Positions 28,973 through 37,573 are shown, counted from the stretch's first letter. The stretch is 44,795 nucleotides of DNA from Klebsiella indica (GCF_005860775.1 NZ_VCHQ01000038.1:1-44795), one strand, 5' to 3'. Numbers and translations are program-made. Notes: generated by a model from the letters alone, not told the origin.

Positions 28973-30211
28973 ATGTCTAACATAGAGGAAACACTGCCAG
29001 GAAGTGCGATCAGTTCTTGGGGGGGCTTTGTTTACCAAGGTAAAGTAGCCCTTTATCACTGCCTGAAACTATTAACTGTAAAATCATTTCAACAGAGAAT
29101 AATTGATAATTTTGAGTTGCAATTAGATAGCACAGATGACTTTGCTATTTATTGTGATGGCAAGGTGATCTCAACTCATCAAGTGAAAGCAAAGCTATCG
29201 CAATATCGTTCTGAATATGTCAAAGCTATTTATAAAGCAGCATGTATAGCTACTGACTGTGATGAAAACACAATCAGATATTTTCATGTAGCTAAAGAAC
29301 TTGATAATTTTGAAAATTATACAAGTAATGATGGAAAAATAGTTGAGTTTTACGGTTATGGCGATAGTAAATACTGTTTACTATCAAAAATAAATGAATT
29401 GATTGATGAGCAAATTGAATTATTTTTAGATACCAATAATTTGATTAAAACAAAAAATTTAATTATTGAAAAATCCACTTTACTCTCAGAGCTTATAACT
29501 AATAAAGTAATTGTAATTCATAACTTAGTTCACAATGGACAAAAACAAGACTACGCAGCATATCATAATAGAATAGCAAGTAGCATTTTTTGGGAATTAC
29601 TAACATCTCCCCCACTTAATCGGACAGACGAAATATATCAAGCATTATTAACCAAAGAAAAAATAACCACTATTATTGAAACTGAATTCTACAATGATTT
29701 GGACCATTTTAATGAGAAGCAGATTGAATCAATTTCAAACGTTTTCAGGTTTATTTATAGTTTAAATGATAGCTCTGCTATACGAATGCATACATCATTA
29801 CAGCCTCACAGAGAAAATAATGTTATAAATAAAGATGACATTAGGGATTATCTTGATGTAATTTCGGCTATATCTCACATACCCAAATTATTCGGCTTAC
29901 CTCATTATTCAAAAAAAATAAATAAATATCTTCCAACAGCATTGACCATTAGAGATGGAAGACGACGAAATACCTCATTCCAAGAAGACCTGAAAAAACA
30001 CATACGAGATAATGCTACCCTTGCCTCATTGCTTTATGAATATAATAATATTATAGCCTATGAGATATCAGAGGATACTATAATATCAGCTACATCAGAG
30101 AAGATTACAACTGTTCAAAGCACTCAAGAAAAAAATAACCACATTGTAAAAGAGTTTAATTTAAGGGTATTGTCTTCAGACAAGGCCGAGGAAGAACTAA
30201 ATGCTGAATGA
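28973..30211 (+). CDS. ABC-3C-type effector with Cap4/DUF4297-like nuclease N-terminus
   Basis: First gene of a three-gene AT-rich operon. The 412-residue product opens with the pattern SSWGGFVYQGKVALYHCL (about 14-31), then FELQLDSTDDFAIY (Glu48, Asp56) and HQVKAK (Gln70, Lys72). This E...D...QxK layout is that of the PD-(D/E)xK-fold nuclease domain seen in Cap4/DUF4297-type defence proteins. The remaining ~300 residues are helical and would be the C-terminal partner domain of ABC-three-component systems. I predict it cuts DNA when released by the ATPase partner. No signal or TM segments. The stop overlaps the next gene by 11 bases. Identification is by motif only. Confidence 0.65.
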   Translation: MSNIEETLPGSAISSWGGFVYQGKVALYHCLKLLTVKSFQQRIIDNFELQLDSTDDFAIYCDGKVISTHQVKAKLSQYRSEYVKAIYKAACIATDCDENTIRYFHVAKELDNFENYTSNDGKIVEFYGYGDSKYCLLSKINELIDEQIELFLDTNNLIKTKNLIIEKSTLLSELITNKVIVIHNLVHNGQKQDYAAYHNRIASSIFWELLTSPPLNRTDEIYQALLTKEKITTIIETEFYNDLDHFNEKQIESISNVFRFIYSLNDSSAIRMHTSLQPHRENNVINKDDIRDYLDVISAISHIPKLFGLPHYSKKINKYLPTALTIRDGRRRNTSFQEDLKKHIRDNATLASLLYEYNNIIAYEISEDTIISATSEKITTVQSTQEKNNHIVKEFNLRVLSSDKAEEELNAE

Positions 30212-30887
30212 ATTTATAAAACAGGCTATTGAAGATCATCATTTTATTGAGATAGAAAGCAAGTCAAATGAAATATCCTTCTTTAAAAAGGAAAAAGGTG
30301 AATTACGCAGATATATAATAACTTACAGAACCGATCAACTTGAAGATGCGACTGTTATTAATGAGTTAGTAATTAATAACACCCCAACTGAACTTTTAGA
30401 AGCTCCAGCCTTTGCAAAAAATACTGACCTTATAATAGTATTCCAACTCGACAAACTTTCAAATTACAAGCAATATGAAAAAAGTATATTTGATATAGAA
30501 GAAAATGCTTATCATTTCAAAAAATATGTTTTGTATTATTCAAATGAAGAGAACCAATTAATTTCCGGGAAGAACTTCAGCAATCTTAAAGCAGTTCTCT
30601 CAGATCATGAAGAATTCTCAATATATAAATCAGATCCATCCCGACCTAGCCTGTATAATATGGCAGCTAGAATTTTCATTAAGCTTCCTTTTTTAGAGAT
30701 GCCTGATATAGAAAAGGATATTGTTCCAATTGATCTCCAAATCAATACGCTGGTAGATTCATTAAATTTATCTGAACCATATAATAAGATCAGCACAGCA
30801 AATAAACAAACTGATATTAATTTAGAAATGCTAATTGAGGAATTAATAAATGAAGAACTGGAAGCTATCAAAGCTGAGAATAAATAA
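30201..30887 (+). CDS. ABC-3C middle component (small acidic partner protein)
   Basis: The 228-residue protein has no motif I can name. It is rich in acidic residues and Lys, has no membrane segment, and ends in a Glu-rich helix (MLIEELINEELEAIKAE). Its size, its place between a nuclease-type gene and an SMC-like ATPase, and its overlaps on both sides (11 and 38 bases) fit the 'middle component' of ABC-three-component (ABC-3C) systems, which bridges the effector and the ATPase. GAGGAAG precedes ATG 30201. Function assigned by context. Confidence 0.6.
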   Translation: MLNEFIKQAIEDHHFIEIESKSNEISFFKKEKGELRRYIITYRTDQLEDATVINELVINNTPTELLEAPAFAKNTDLIIVFQLDKLSNYKQYEKSIFDIEENAYHFKKYVLYYSNEENQLISGKNFSNLKAVLSDHEEFSIYKSDPSRPSLYNMAARIFIKLPFLEMPDIEKDIVPIDLQINTLVDSLNLSEPYNKISTANKQTDINLEMLIEELINEELEAIKAENK

Positions 30888-33171
30888 CTTCAAGGCTTTT
30901 GATAAAGTCGAATTCGATTTTGAGAGTTCTTCTTTGTTGACACTTGAAGGCCCTAATGGATATGGCAAAACAAGCGTATATGATGCTTTAGAATTATTGT
31001 TTACAGGAAAAATAAAGAGAATTGAACAACTATGTCAAACAATAATGCTAGGTGGCGTTAGAAATTATAGTGATAACCTTTTCTGGAATAAAACAAATGG
31101 AGAGGAGGATATCGAAATCAGTGTGGAGATGTCGGATGATAACAATGAAAAACTTTACTTTTCACGTAAAGCACTTGCAGACGATTTAAAAATAATACAG
31201 AACAATAAAGCAGATAATTTTAATATATTTAAACTCCATAAATTAGAGTTGTTAGACTCCTACGAAAATAGTACCTTAATTACACAAAATGAACTTGATG
31301 AAATATTAGGCGAAAAATTCACTGATAACTACAACTTTCTCAACTATCTTGAACAAGGTCAGAGTTCATTTATTTTCGCTAAAAGTATAAGAGAGCGAAA
31401 AAATGCTATCGGTGGTTTAATGAATGTCAGTGAACTAACTGACAATATAAATTTATGTGGTAGAGTTGAAAAGGCATTAACAAGAAAATTCAATGGCCTT
31501 AATTTCACTGAAAAGAGAAACTCTCTGATATCACAAATCCAAGCGATAAGTGAGTTGGGAACGAATGAGAATAATCCTGTTCAATATGAAAAAATCTCAA
31601 CCCATCTTAATACACCATCATGGGATGTTGAGAACCCTTCATTTTTTTCTGACATTGAAACAACAAGAGTAAATGAAAACAAAATTTCCTTGATTAAAAA
31701 CCTAATTACTAACAAGGAACAGCTTCGCGTAATAATCGATAATATCAGAATAGAAAATTTCATAACAAAAAACGAAGAACTTTTAACAGAGGTTATAAAC
31801 GTAGGACACCATATTGAATACTACCCAGAACTGACTCAAAAGAATAAGATTAACAATGGGATCAATTTATCTTTAGGCATTTTACGTAAAAAAGAAGACT
31901 CTATAACTCAGGGAGATATAGACAAAATTGAATCTCATGTGAAGTTGGATATCATAGATTTCAAAAGGCGTTTACAACTTCGAGATAATTATAGAAACGA
32001 AATAGGCAAGAAAAATATTATTCTTGTCGATATTAATCAGGCAAGAAAGAAATTAACCGAAGAACATCAGAAGGCTACATCTTTATCAGAAAAAAATTGT
32101 TTACTTTGCGGGCACGACTGGCTCACAAAAGATTTTTTATTAGCCGCGATTGATATTAAAAGCAAAGCATTAGAAGGCTCATTAAATGACATAGGGAAAC
32201 TACTACAAACAGAACTTGATGAAATAAATAAATATAAGGATGCTGAAATACAGCGTTTAGTCGAAACACAAGCACAACTTAAATTTGACAAAAAGTTGTT
32301 TGACAGTTTACAAAAGGCTGAGAGTATTTTCGAAAAAATAATAAAAATAAATGATAGGCTTTCACAAATCGGAATATCTTACCCGCAGACTTTTACAGAT
32401 ATACCAGAAGAAATAGAATCAAGAAAAGAATCATTAATATCGCTGATACGTAAGCAAAAGAAAAATGAGCTGATCACACTTCCCGGAGGTTGGGAATCAG
32501 TCTTGAATGAATCATTCGCCACACCAGACGATGTTTTCAACTTAGACTTAGCACAGATCAATCAAAAGGAAAAATACTTCTTATACAAAAAGATTGAAGC
32601 AAATAATCTTAGACTTAAAACTTTAAAAAAAGAGCTTAGCGATTTGTTAGATATGGATAAAGCCTTAACAAATGCTAAACAGAAAATTACCACATTAAAG
32701 GAACAACTCACTATACTAAACAAAGATTATTCTAAAAAAACCATCGCTGATATAGAGTTAACGTTCCATATTTATAGCGGTAGACTTATCCAAAACTACC
32801 AACGTGGCTTAGGACTATTTATAGATGAAGGGAATGGAGATAGACTGAGGTTCTGCACAGCAGAAAAATCAGAACATGACGCAACCATGTCAATGAGTTC
32901 TGGACAACTATCGGCATTAAGTTTGGCCTTTTTCCTATCACTTAATAAAGTGTATGCGAAGTCCCCTCTGGTTCTGATAGATGATCCAGCTCAATCTCTC
33001 GACGAGATAAATATTGCCTCTTTAAGCGATTTACTACGCTGTGAGTTAAGTAATAGGCAGTTGATACTCTCATCACATGAAGATAATATTTCTTCATATC
33101 TCAGGTTTAGATTCATGCGTGCAGGCTTGTCGCAAAAGCCATTTAATATGCAAACACATATTGGCAAGTGA
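30850..33171 (+). CDS. SMC/Rad50-like ATPase of the ABC-3C defence operon
   Basis: ABC-type ATPase of 773 residues. Walker A is GPNGYGKTS (34-42) inside a RecF/Rad50-like N-terminus (LRINNFKAFDKVEFDF). Two coiled-coil arms (about 190-400 and 430-660) flank a zinc-hook-like CLLC (Cys417, Cys420; NCLLCGHDW). The C-terminal half has the signature MSSGQLSALSLAF (about 682), Walker B LVLIDDPAQSLDE (about 707-719) and H-loop LSSHED. All ATPase motifs are intact. It overlaps the middle component by 38 bases. In ABC-3C systems the ATPase is the presumed sensor of invading DNA. A hook-bearing SMC ATPase is certain; the system assignment is inference. Confidence 0.8.
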   Translation: MKNWKLSKLRINNFKAFDKVEFDFESSSLLTLEGPNGYGKTSVYDALELLFTGKIKRIEQLCQTIMLGGVRNYSDNLFWNKTNGEEDIEISVEMSDDNNEKLYFSRKALADDLKIIQNNKADNFNIFKLHKLELLDSYENSTLITQNELDEILGEKFTDNYNFLNYLEQGQSSFIFAKSIRERKNAIGGLMNVSELTDNINLCGRVEKALTRKFNGLNFTEKRNSLISQIQAISELGTNENNPVQYEKISTHLNTPSWDVENPSFFSDIETTRVNENKISLIKNLITNKEQLRVIIDNIRIENFITKNEELLTEVINVGHHIEYYPELTQKNKINNGINLSLGILRKKEDSITQGDIDKIESHVKLDIIDFKRRLQLRDNYRNEIGKKNIILVDINQARKKLTEEHQKATSLSEKNCLLCGHDWLTKDFLLAAIDIKSKALEGSLNDIGKLLQTELDEINKYKDAEIQRLVETQAQLKFDKKLFDSLQKAESIFEKIIKINDRLSQIGISYPQTFTDIPEEIESRKESLISLIRKQKKNELITLPGGWESVLNESFATPDDVFNLDLAQINQKEKYFLYKKIEANNLRLKTLKKELSDLLDMDKALTNAKQKITTLKEQLTILNKDYSKKTIADIELTFHIYSGRLIQNYQRGLGLFIDEGNGDRLRFCTAEKSEHDATMSMSSGQLSALSLAFFLSLNKVYAKSPLVLIDDPAQSLDEINIASLSDLLRCELSNRQLILSSHEDNISSYLRFRFMRAGLSQKPFNMQTHIGK

Positions 33172-33179
33172 ATACCCAG

Positions 33180-33206
33180 CGGCTGAGATAACAAATATCT
33201 CAGCCG
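33180..33206 (+). terminator. Hairpin after the ABC-3C operon
   Basis: Perfect 11-bp stem CGGCTGAGATA-acaaa-TATCTCAGCCG, nine bases after the ATPase stop. It is not followed by a pure T tract but marks the operon end. The rest of 33207-33512 is AT-rich and carries no gene I can support. Confidence 0.6.
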
Positions 33207-33451
33207 TATAAATAAATTTAAATTTAGGAGGATTTATACTCTAAGAATATTCAATTACATCAATGGACTTTGGAGACTCTTCTCAATTTGTAGGTTTGCA
33301 GATTGCTGAATTAAAAATATTTTTTATGATAACCGATAATTAAGTACTTAGTCATTTTATATCAAAATGGATTTACTTCTTGATCATTACGGAAATTCCT
33401 AAGTTGGAGTATGTCCATATCACATGATACATCTGATATGCAAATGGATTT

Positions 33452-33480
33452 TTGACTTTATCGTGATTGTGTGCTATAAC
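33452..33480 (+). promoter_or_regulatory. Sigma-70 promoter of the 33.5-kb gene pair
   Basis: TTGACT (33452-33457) and TATAAC (33475-33480) with the ideal 17-bp spacer, and TG-containing upstream bases; 33 bases before the first start codon. Confidence 0.75.
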
Positions 33481-33512
33481 ACACAGTATATTAACAGTTT
33501 AAGTTGAGGTGA

Positions 33513-33713
33513 ATGATGAAAGCGCTTATGGGTAAAGATATTAAAACTATCCTTAGAGACCCTAAGGGGAAAGAACAAATGCAAACCTTCATAGGTAGTA
33601 ATCAGAGTTCAGGAAGTGTAGAATTATCTAATGGTGATACTTATAGAATTATGTCTACTAATTCTAAAGAATTTTATGACTATATAAAAAGTAAAGAACC
33701 TGTAGCTAAATAG
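33513..33713 (+). CDS. Small hypothetical protein (66 residues)
   Basis: Not recognised. The 66-residue product is soluble and charged (KDIKTILRDPKGKEQMQTF at the start), with no signal or TM segment. GAGGTGA lies immediately before two adjacent ATG codons (33513, 33516), so the first residue is uncertain. A clear promoter precedes it and the next gene begins 11 bases later, so the two form an operon. AT-rich like the rest of the island. Confidence 0.65.
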   Translation: MMKALMGKDIKTILRDPKGKEQMQTFIGSNQSSGSVELSNGDTYRIMSTNSKEFYDYIKSKEPVAK

Positions 33714-33723
33714 GGATATTATA

Positions 33724-34437
33724 GTGAATCTTGCTTTTCAAGCTTTCTTCATTTTATTTCTTATGCTGCCAGGTTTTCTTTATATTAAAAGGTACGACAA
33801 AAAGGAAAACACCACTCTTGAATCTAAGGGTTTAGACGCGACATCAGCTCAATCTGTTTTTGCAACTTTAATCCTTCATACTGTTTCATTAACTATCTCT
33901 TATTTTTTATTTTGTAAATCGGTTGACTATTCAATAATCATAAAGATATTAACCAACGAAAAATTACAACCAGTTGATATTAATAAAATAATCGATAGTA
34001 GAAGATGGATTATAAGTTATTTCTTTTTAGTGTTCACACTTGCATATGCTTCTGGATTGGCCTTACAAAAGCTAATGTTTAAATTGAATCCTTATAAGTC
34101 TTCAGCCTTTGCCTTCAATTTACCTTGGTATTATGAGCTTAAAGGTAAAATAGAACCTACCTCTATTGATAAAAATAGTGTAAGTGAGTTCATCCGCATA
34201 ACATGCATGATTGTTTCAGGTAAAAACACATATCTCTATAGTGGGATTCTTAACGATTTCTATTTAAATATTGATGGTAGTTTAGATAGAATCGCAATCA
34301 CAGGAATATCCAGATTAGAATTAAAAAACAACTCCCATAGAGGAAAAGAAGAAACAATAAATGTCGATAGAATGATATTAAAATATGATGAAATTCAAAA
34401 CCTAACCCTAGAATATCTTATTGCCATCAAACAATAA
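33724..34437 (+). CDS. Membrane protein, possibly DUF6338-like
   Basis: The 237-residue product starts at GTG 33724 (no nearby ATG). It has three hydrophobic helices: about 3-20 (FQAFFILFLMLPGFLYI), 44-64 (FATLILHTVSLTISYFLF) and 93-113 (IISYFFLVFTLAYASGLAL), then a cytoplasmic C-terminal domain of about 120 residues. The N-terminal LPGFL-in-a-helix pattern and overall layout recall DUF6338 proteins, but I cannot confirm that. Paired with the small gene upstream in a mobile element next to a defence operon; a second defence or toxin-type module is possible but unproven. Confidence 0.6.
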   Translation: MNLAFQAFFILFLMLPGFLYIKRYDKKENTTLESKGLDATSAQSVFATLILHTVSLTISYFLFCKSVDYSIIIKILTNEKLQPVDINKIIDSRRWIISYFFLVFTLAYASGLALQKLMFKLNPYKSSAFAFNLPWYYELKGKIEPTSIDKNSVSEFIRITCMIVSGKNTYLYSGILNDFYLNIDGSLDRIAITGISRLELKNNSHRGKEETINVDRMILKYDEIQNLTLEYLIAIKQ

Positions 34438-34497
34438 CAAGCAAGGGCTAACTCTCAGCATCTCCTTCGGTGATACTTTGAGTTGCTCCTTGTTTTT
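34436..34497 (+). terminator. Imperfect long hairpin with T tract after the membrane protein gene
   Basis: AACAAG...CTTGTT outer arms with an inner AACTC / GAGTT stem, followed by TTTTT. It probably ends the 33.5-kb operon. Confidence 0.55.
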
Positions 34498-34567
34498 CCG
34501 CCCTTTGGTTGAAAAAATTAAAAGCAAAATCAACTGCATACATTGACATTTTCAGCATCTATCATAT

Positions 34568-34604
34568 AAGTAAAATAAGCATAACGGAGATGCTTATTTT
34601 ACTT
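34568..34604. promoter_or_regulatory. Perfect 15-bp inverted repeat: candidate oriT or mob operator
   Basis: AAGTAAAATAAGCAT (34568-34582), loop aacggag, then ATGCTTATTTTACTT (34590-34604). It ends 21 bases before the mobC-like start. Large inverted repeats next to mobC are the usual oriT landmark for MOBP-type relaxases, and the same repeat could serve as an autoregulatory operator. No T tract of terminator type follows. Confidence 0.6.
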
Positions 34605-34625
34605 TACTATATGAAAGGAGTTCAT

Positions 34626-35039
34626 ATGAATGATAGAAATCATACTTTTAATAACATCAAGCCATTCAGAATCTGTAGCTATGAAAATTTCGCTTCTGCT
34701 GAATTACCCTCTCAGCAGACACGTTCTCATTGTATTAGTATCAGATTAAATGATGCCGAGTTATCTTACGTTGATGGCTTACGAGAGGATCTCAACCGTG
34801 CTGTTTGGATGCGTATGTCAGCATTGAATTGTCTCCCTCCCAAAATTCCTGAAATAAATCTAACTGTCTGGAAAGACCTTGCCAAAGCATCTCAGGATCT
34901 GAACAACCTTGTTCAGCATCTCAACACTAAATCACACGATAGTCCTTTTACTATCACTGAAATTTATACGGTGCAAAAAAGAATAAAAGCACTAAGAGAT
35001 GCCCTTCTGTCAGCAAATCGATCTGTCAGTGATAAATAA
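34626..35039 (+). CDS. MobC-like mobilization accessory protein
   Basis: The 137-residue product has the pattern of plasmid mobilization accessory proteins: a short ribbon-like segment and helix SIRLNDAELSYVDGLREDLNRAVWMRMSAL (about 40-70), followed by a helical C-terminus (LAKASQDLNNLVQHL...VQKRIKALRDALL) as in MobC/RHH relaxosome proteins. I chose ATG 34626 after AAAGGAG; the frame is open back to 34509 across the inverted repeat. Its stop overlaps the relaxase start by one base (TAATG). Role: binding oriT and helping the relaxase; by family resemblance and context. Confidence 0.8.
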   Translation: MNDRNHTFNNIKPFRICSYENFASAELPSQQTRSHCISIRLNDAELSYVDGLREDLNRAVWMRMSALNCLPPKIPEINLTVWKDLAKASQDLNNLVQHLNTKSHDSPFTITEIYTVQKRIKALRDALLSANRSVSDK

Positions 35040-36217
35040 TGAAGGGGATGCAAAAAATCCGCAGAGGAAAGAGTTTTGCTGGCGTCGTCCTCTATGCGTT
35101 AAAGCCCGGTTCTCATCATAAAAAAGACCCTATCGTGATCGGCGGAAATATAACGATAGTTGGCAATGCCGCTAAAGATCTGATCGCTGAATTTGATAGC
35201 ACCAAACAGCTTCGCCCTGACGTGCAAAAGGCTGTTTGGCACAACTCGCTTCGCTTACCTAAAGGTGAATCACTAACGGCTAAACAGTGGTTCTGCATCG
35301 CAGATGACTACATGACAAGAATGGGGTTCTCTGAAACGCATCTCAGATGCTACATCCTACATGACGACGAAGATGGCCAGCACATCCATATCATCGCCAG
35401 CAGAGCGTCTCTTAATGCCGGAAAGCTCTACCTTGGGAAGAATGAGAATCTTATCAGCACACGTATCATCCAGGAACTTGAAAAAGACTACCAGTTAACC
35501 AGAACCAAAGGACCTGATGCTCTGAAACCTTCTACCTCGCCAGTAAAACGTAAAAAATCACGTAATGAGGCTATGTTAGAGGAGAAAACTGGTGAACCAT
35601 GCCCTAAATCCATCATCCAGAGGGCTATAGATTCGATAACGCTAAATCCTATAGCAATTGATGACTTCGTTGAAAAGCTGAATAGCATGGGGATTACGGC
35701 GAAAAGCAACATTGCCTCAACTGGCAAGATGAATGGATTTTCGTTTAAATGCAAAGGCGTTGTGTTCAAAGCTTCCCAACTTGGTAAGAAGTATAGTTGG
35801 AAGAACTTGGAACCAATGATTTCGATGAATTCCAGTTCACACATTGGAGATGAAAGACCTGTCATCCCTGAACCTGCTGCCCATCGCAGCTACGAAGCTG
35901 TCATACCTATAGTGGAAGACTATCCTGATGAAAAGATTTACCCTGAGATGAGGGTACCCTTACCAAGACCTGATACAGCCCCCACAAAACCTACAAGTAT
36001 GACAATGCGTTGGATCGCAACCATACCTTATATTGTGAGTGTTATTAGCGCACTTAAAACGATGCGTATCCCCTTTCTAAAGGCGTTCAATGGCCCAGAA
36101 AAGTTCTTTTCTGTGTCCATGATTCATCTGTCCTCTGTAAGCCTGAGACAGCCCAAAACGGATAATTTCAAACCAAAAAGTTCCCACCCAAAAGCCCATA
36201 AGCCCCTACTTCCCTGA
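35039..36217 (+). CDS. Relaxase (MobA-like, MOBP-type)
   Basis: DNA-nicking relaxase that would process oriT for transfer by a conjugative helper. The 392-residue product has motif I with the likely catalytic Tyr19 (GKSFAGVVLYALKPG), motif II region KAVWHNSLRLPKGESLT, and the metal-binding three-His motif CYILHDDEDGQHIHIIASR (His108, His115, His117). The C-terminal half (about 160-392) has no recognised helicase or primase domain and a Pro/Lys-rich tail. No conjugation (T4SS) or coupling-protein gene is nearby, so transfer would depend on a helper, as in integrative mobilizable elements. Confidence 0.9.
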   Translation: MKGMQKIRRGKSFAGVVLYALKPGSHHKKDPIVIGGNITIVGNAAKDLIAEFDSTKQLRPDVQKAVWHNSLRLPKGESLTAKQWFCIADDYMTRMGFSETHLRCYILHDDEDGQHIHIIASRASLNAGKLYLGKNENLISTRIIQELEKDYQLTRTKGPDALKPSTSPVKRKKSRNEAMLEEKTGEPCPKSIIQRAIDSITLNPIAIDDFVEKLNSMGITAKSNIASTGKMNGFSFKCKGVVFKASQLGKKYSWKNLEPMISMNSSSHIGDERPVIPEPAAHRSYEAVIPIVEDYPDEKIYPEMRVPLPRPDTAPTKPTSMTMRWIATIPYIVSVISALKTMRIPFLKAFNGPEKFFSVSMIHLSSVSLRQPKTDNFKPKSSHPKAHKPLLP

Positions 36218-36231
36218 TTTCTCTACATATT

Positions 36232-36301
36232 AACGATCGTTTAAATCGATCGATTTTCTTATATTGATAGCCTGCAACAATCAAATGAAAATAATCGATC
36301 G
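36232..36301. repeat. Cluster of CGATCG palindromes
   Basis: AACGATCGTT (36232-36241), AAATCGATCGATTT (36243-36256, perfect 14-bp palindrome) and a third CGATCG at 36296-36301, all within 70 bp downstream of the relaxase. They look like operator or replication-type repeats, but no binding protein is evident. Confidence 0.45.
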
Positions 36302-36424
36302 GTACAAGCAATTTGCTATGTCCTTAGAAGTGTTCAAAATGTACTTTCATGCATAAATCGGATAATAGGTTGATTTTACTAGCCTATTTTTCTATCCACG
36401 TATTGAACATACAGGAACTGAAGT

Positions 36425-37015
36425 ATGAGATATCTCATGATGAAGCGTGTAATGTTAGCAATCCTTCTTCCGTTTCTTATTGGATGTTTATTTGGTGCTA
36501 AAGCATTGTCAGAGTATTGGGTTGTGTGGATTTTTGTCTGTGCAATGTTGATGATTACAGCCTGGGGTGCGTGGTTAAAAAATAAAAAAAGAAATACCAT
36601 CTTTAGCTACCTGAATGATAATGAAGATGGCGTATTTATCTACAAATTTCATAATCAGGAGATGCGATTAGATAAAGCCAAAAAACAGCTTTATTTAAAA
36701 GATGGGTTAAACGAAAAAACCTACGCTTTCTCCGATGTTGAAAGCTGGGAATATAACATTAGCGCAGGTGGTCAAATCCTCACTTCAGGTCTTAATCCTA
36801 CAACCAACTTAATTAACAATAAGATTCTTGGTGAAAACGTTAATGACACAGGATTTTTTATCAAGGTTAAAGACATCAGAAACCCTGAGTGGCATATTCG
36901 ATTCTTTCCTCAAGAAGGATCTTATAAAGATCAGAAGGGATTAATTAGCTTAAAAAAACAGATGATGCAGTGGATGACCGTTTTTGACTTAACCGTAAAC
37001 GCTGATGCAAAGTAA
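36425..37015 (+). CDS. DUF4755-like membrane protein
   Basis: The 196-residue product has two N-terminal TM helices (about 7-27 and 32-50) and a cytoplasmic domain rich in beta-type segments (FIYKFHNQEMRLDKAKKQLYLK, TYAFSDVESWEYNISAGG, GFFIKVKDIRNPEWHIRFFP). This arrangement resembles the DUF4755 family found in plasmids and integrative elements; function unknown. The lipoprotein gene follows 11 bases later in the same direction, so the two are probably co-transcribed. An upstream Met at 36425 is taken as start; Met at 36437 is possible. Confidence 0.65.
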   Translation: MRYLMMKRVMLAILLPFLIGCLFGAKALSEYWVVWIFVCAMLMITAWGAWLKNKKRNTIFSYLNDNEDGVFIYKFHNQEMRLDKAKKQLYLKDGLNEKTYAFSDVESWEYNISAGGQILTSGLNPTTNLINNKILGENVNDTGFFIKVKDIRNPEWHIRFFPQEGSYKDQKGLISLKKQMMQWMTVFDLTVNADAK

Positions 37016-37026
37016 GGAAAACAAGA

Positions 37027-37317
37027 ATGAAAAAAATCATAATGCTGGTTTTAACTTCCATGATGCTGACAGGCTGCAACAGTGAACCATCGGATGCAGA
37101 TATTTCACAAGCCATGCAGAGCTTTATGAGTGAGATGCATGGCACACTGAATTCTTCCAAGAAAATTGCCTGTAAAGATAAAGAGAGTGATGGCAGTTAT
37201 CTCTGCTCGGTAGAATTCGATGCAAAATTACCAATCGTAGGCGACAGAGCATCAACAATGGAATTAAAGTTTATTAAATCCGATGACTCATGGAAAGCAA
37301 TGGCACCATCTAAATAA
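37027..37317 (+). CDS. Small lipoprotein, function unknown
   Basis: A 96-residue protein with a clear lipoprotein signal: MKKIIMLVLTSMMLTGCN, lipobox LTGC with Cys at 17. The mature part has two further Cys (KIACKDKESDGSYLC) that may form a disulfide, and ends in a beta-type segment. AAGGAAAACAAG precedes the start. Likely co-transcribed with the DUF4755-like gene. No domain recognised. Confidence 0.75.
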   Translation: MKKIIMLVLTSMMLTGCNSEPSDADISQAMQSFMSEMHGTLNSSKKIACKDKESDGSYLCSVEFDAKLPIVGDRASTMELKFIKSDDSWKAMAPSK

Positions 37318-37370
37318 CCTTAATTATATTTGACAAACAAAATAAAGTACGTCATAGATAGTAAATTGAT

Positions 37371-37400
37371 AACAACCAGTGGATTGCGCCACTGGCTGTT
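37371..37400 (-). terminator. Hairpin downstream of the 25-residue peptide gene
   Basis: Arms of 12 bp around attgcg. In the minus-strand RNA the only irregular pair is a G-U wobble, whereas in the plus-strand RNA it is an A-C mismatch, so the structure has been kept for minus-strand transcription. It starts 10 bases after the peptide stop. Confidence 0.6.
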
Positions 37401-37410
37401 ATCCCAATGG

Positions 37411-37488
37411 TTAATACACAGATGTGCTAACCACCATTAAAAGGATAAACAACATCACCTTTAATGCACGGGAGCGTTTTTTGTTCAT
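37411..37488 (-). CDS. 25-residue hydrophobic peptide, candidate type I toxin
   Basis: A short minus-strand frame not covered by any longer gene: ATG at 37488, stop at 37411, with GAAGGAG 7 bases before the start. The peptide has a basic head (MNKKRSRALK) and a single hydrophobic helix (VMLFILLMVVSTSV), the shape of Ibs/TisB/Hok-class membrane toxins. Its leader (37489-37560) folds strongly (CATCAGC...GCTGATG arms), a hairpin follows the gene, and a plus-strand terminator at 37574 could end an antisense RNA. I do not recognise the family; a non-toxic small membrane protein is the alternative. Confidence 0.5.
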   Translation of the reverse strand: MNKKRSRALKVMLFILLMVVSTSVY

Positions 37489-37573
37489 ACGCCACTCCTT
37501 CTTTTTCATCAGCAACCTTATTGTTGGTGATGTTGCCTCTATGGGCTGATGCAGATTATCATTTTAAAATACC

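Noticed and set aside
28973..33171. Restriction-modification system
   Set aside because: No methyltransferase motif in any of the genes; the ATPase is SMC/Rad50-like, not a helicase.
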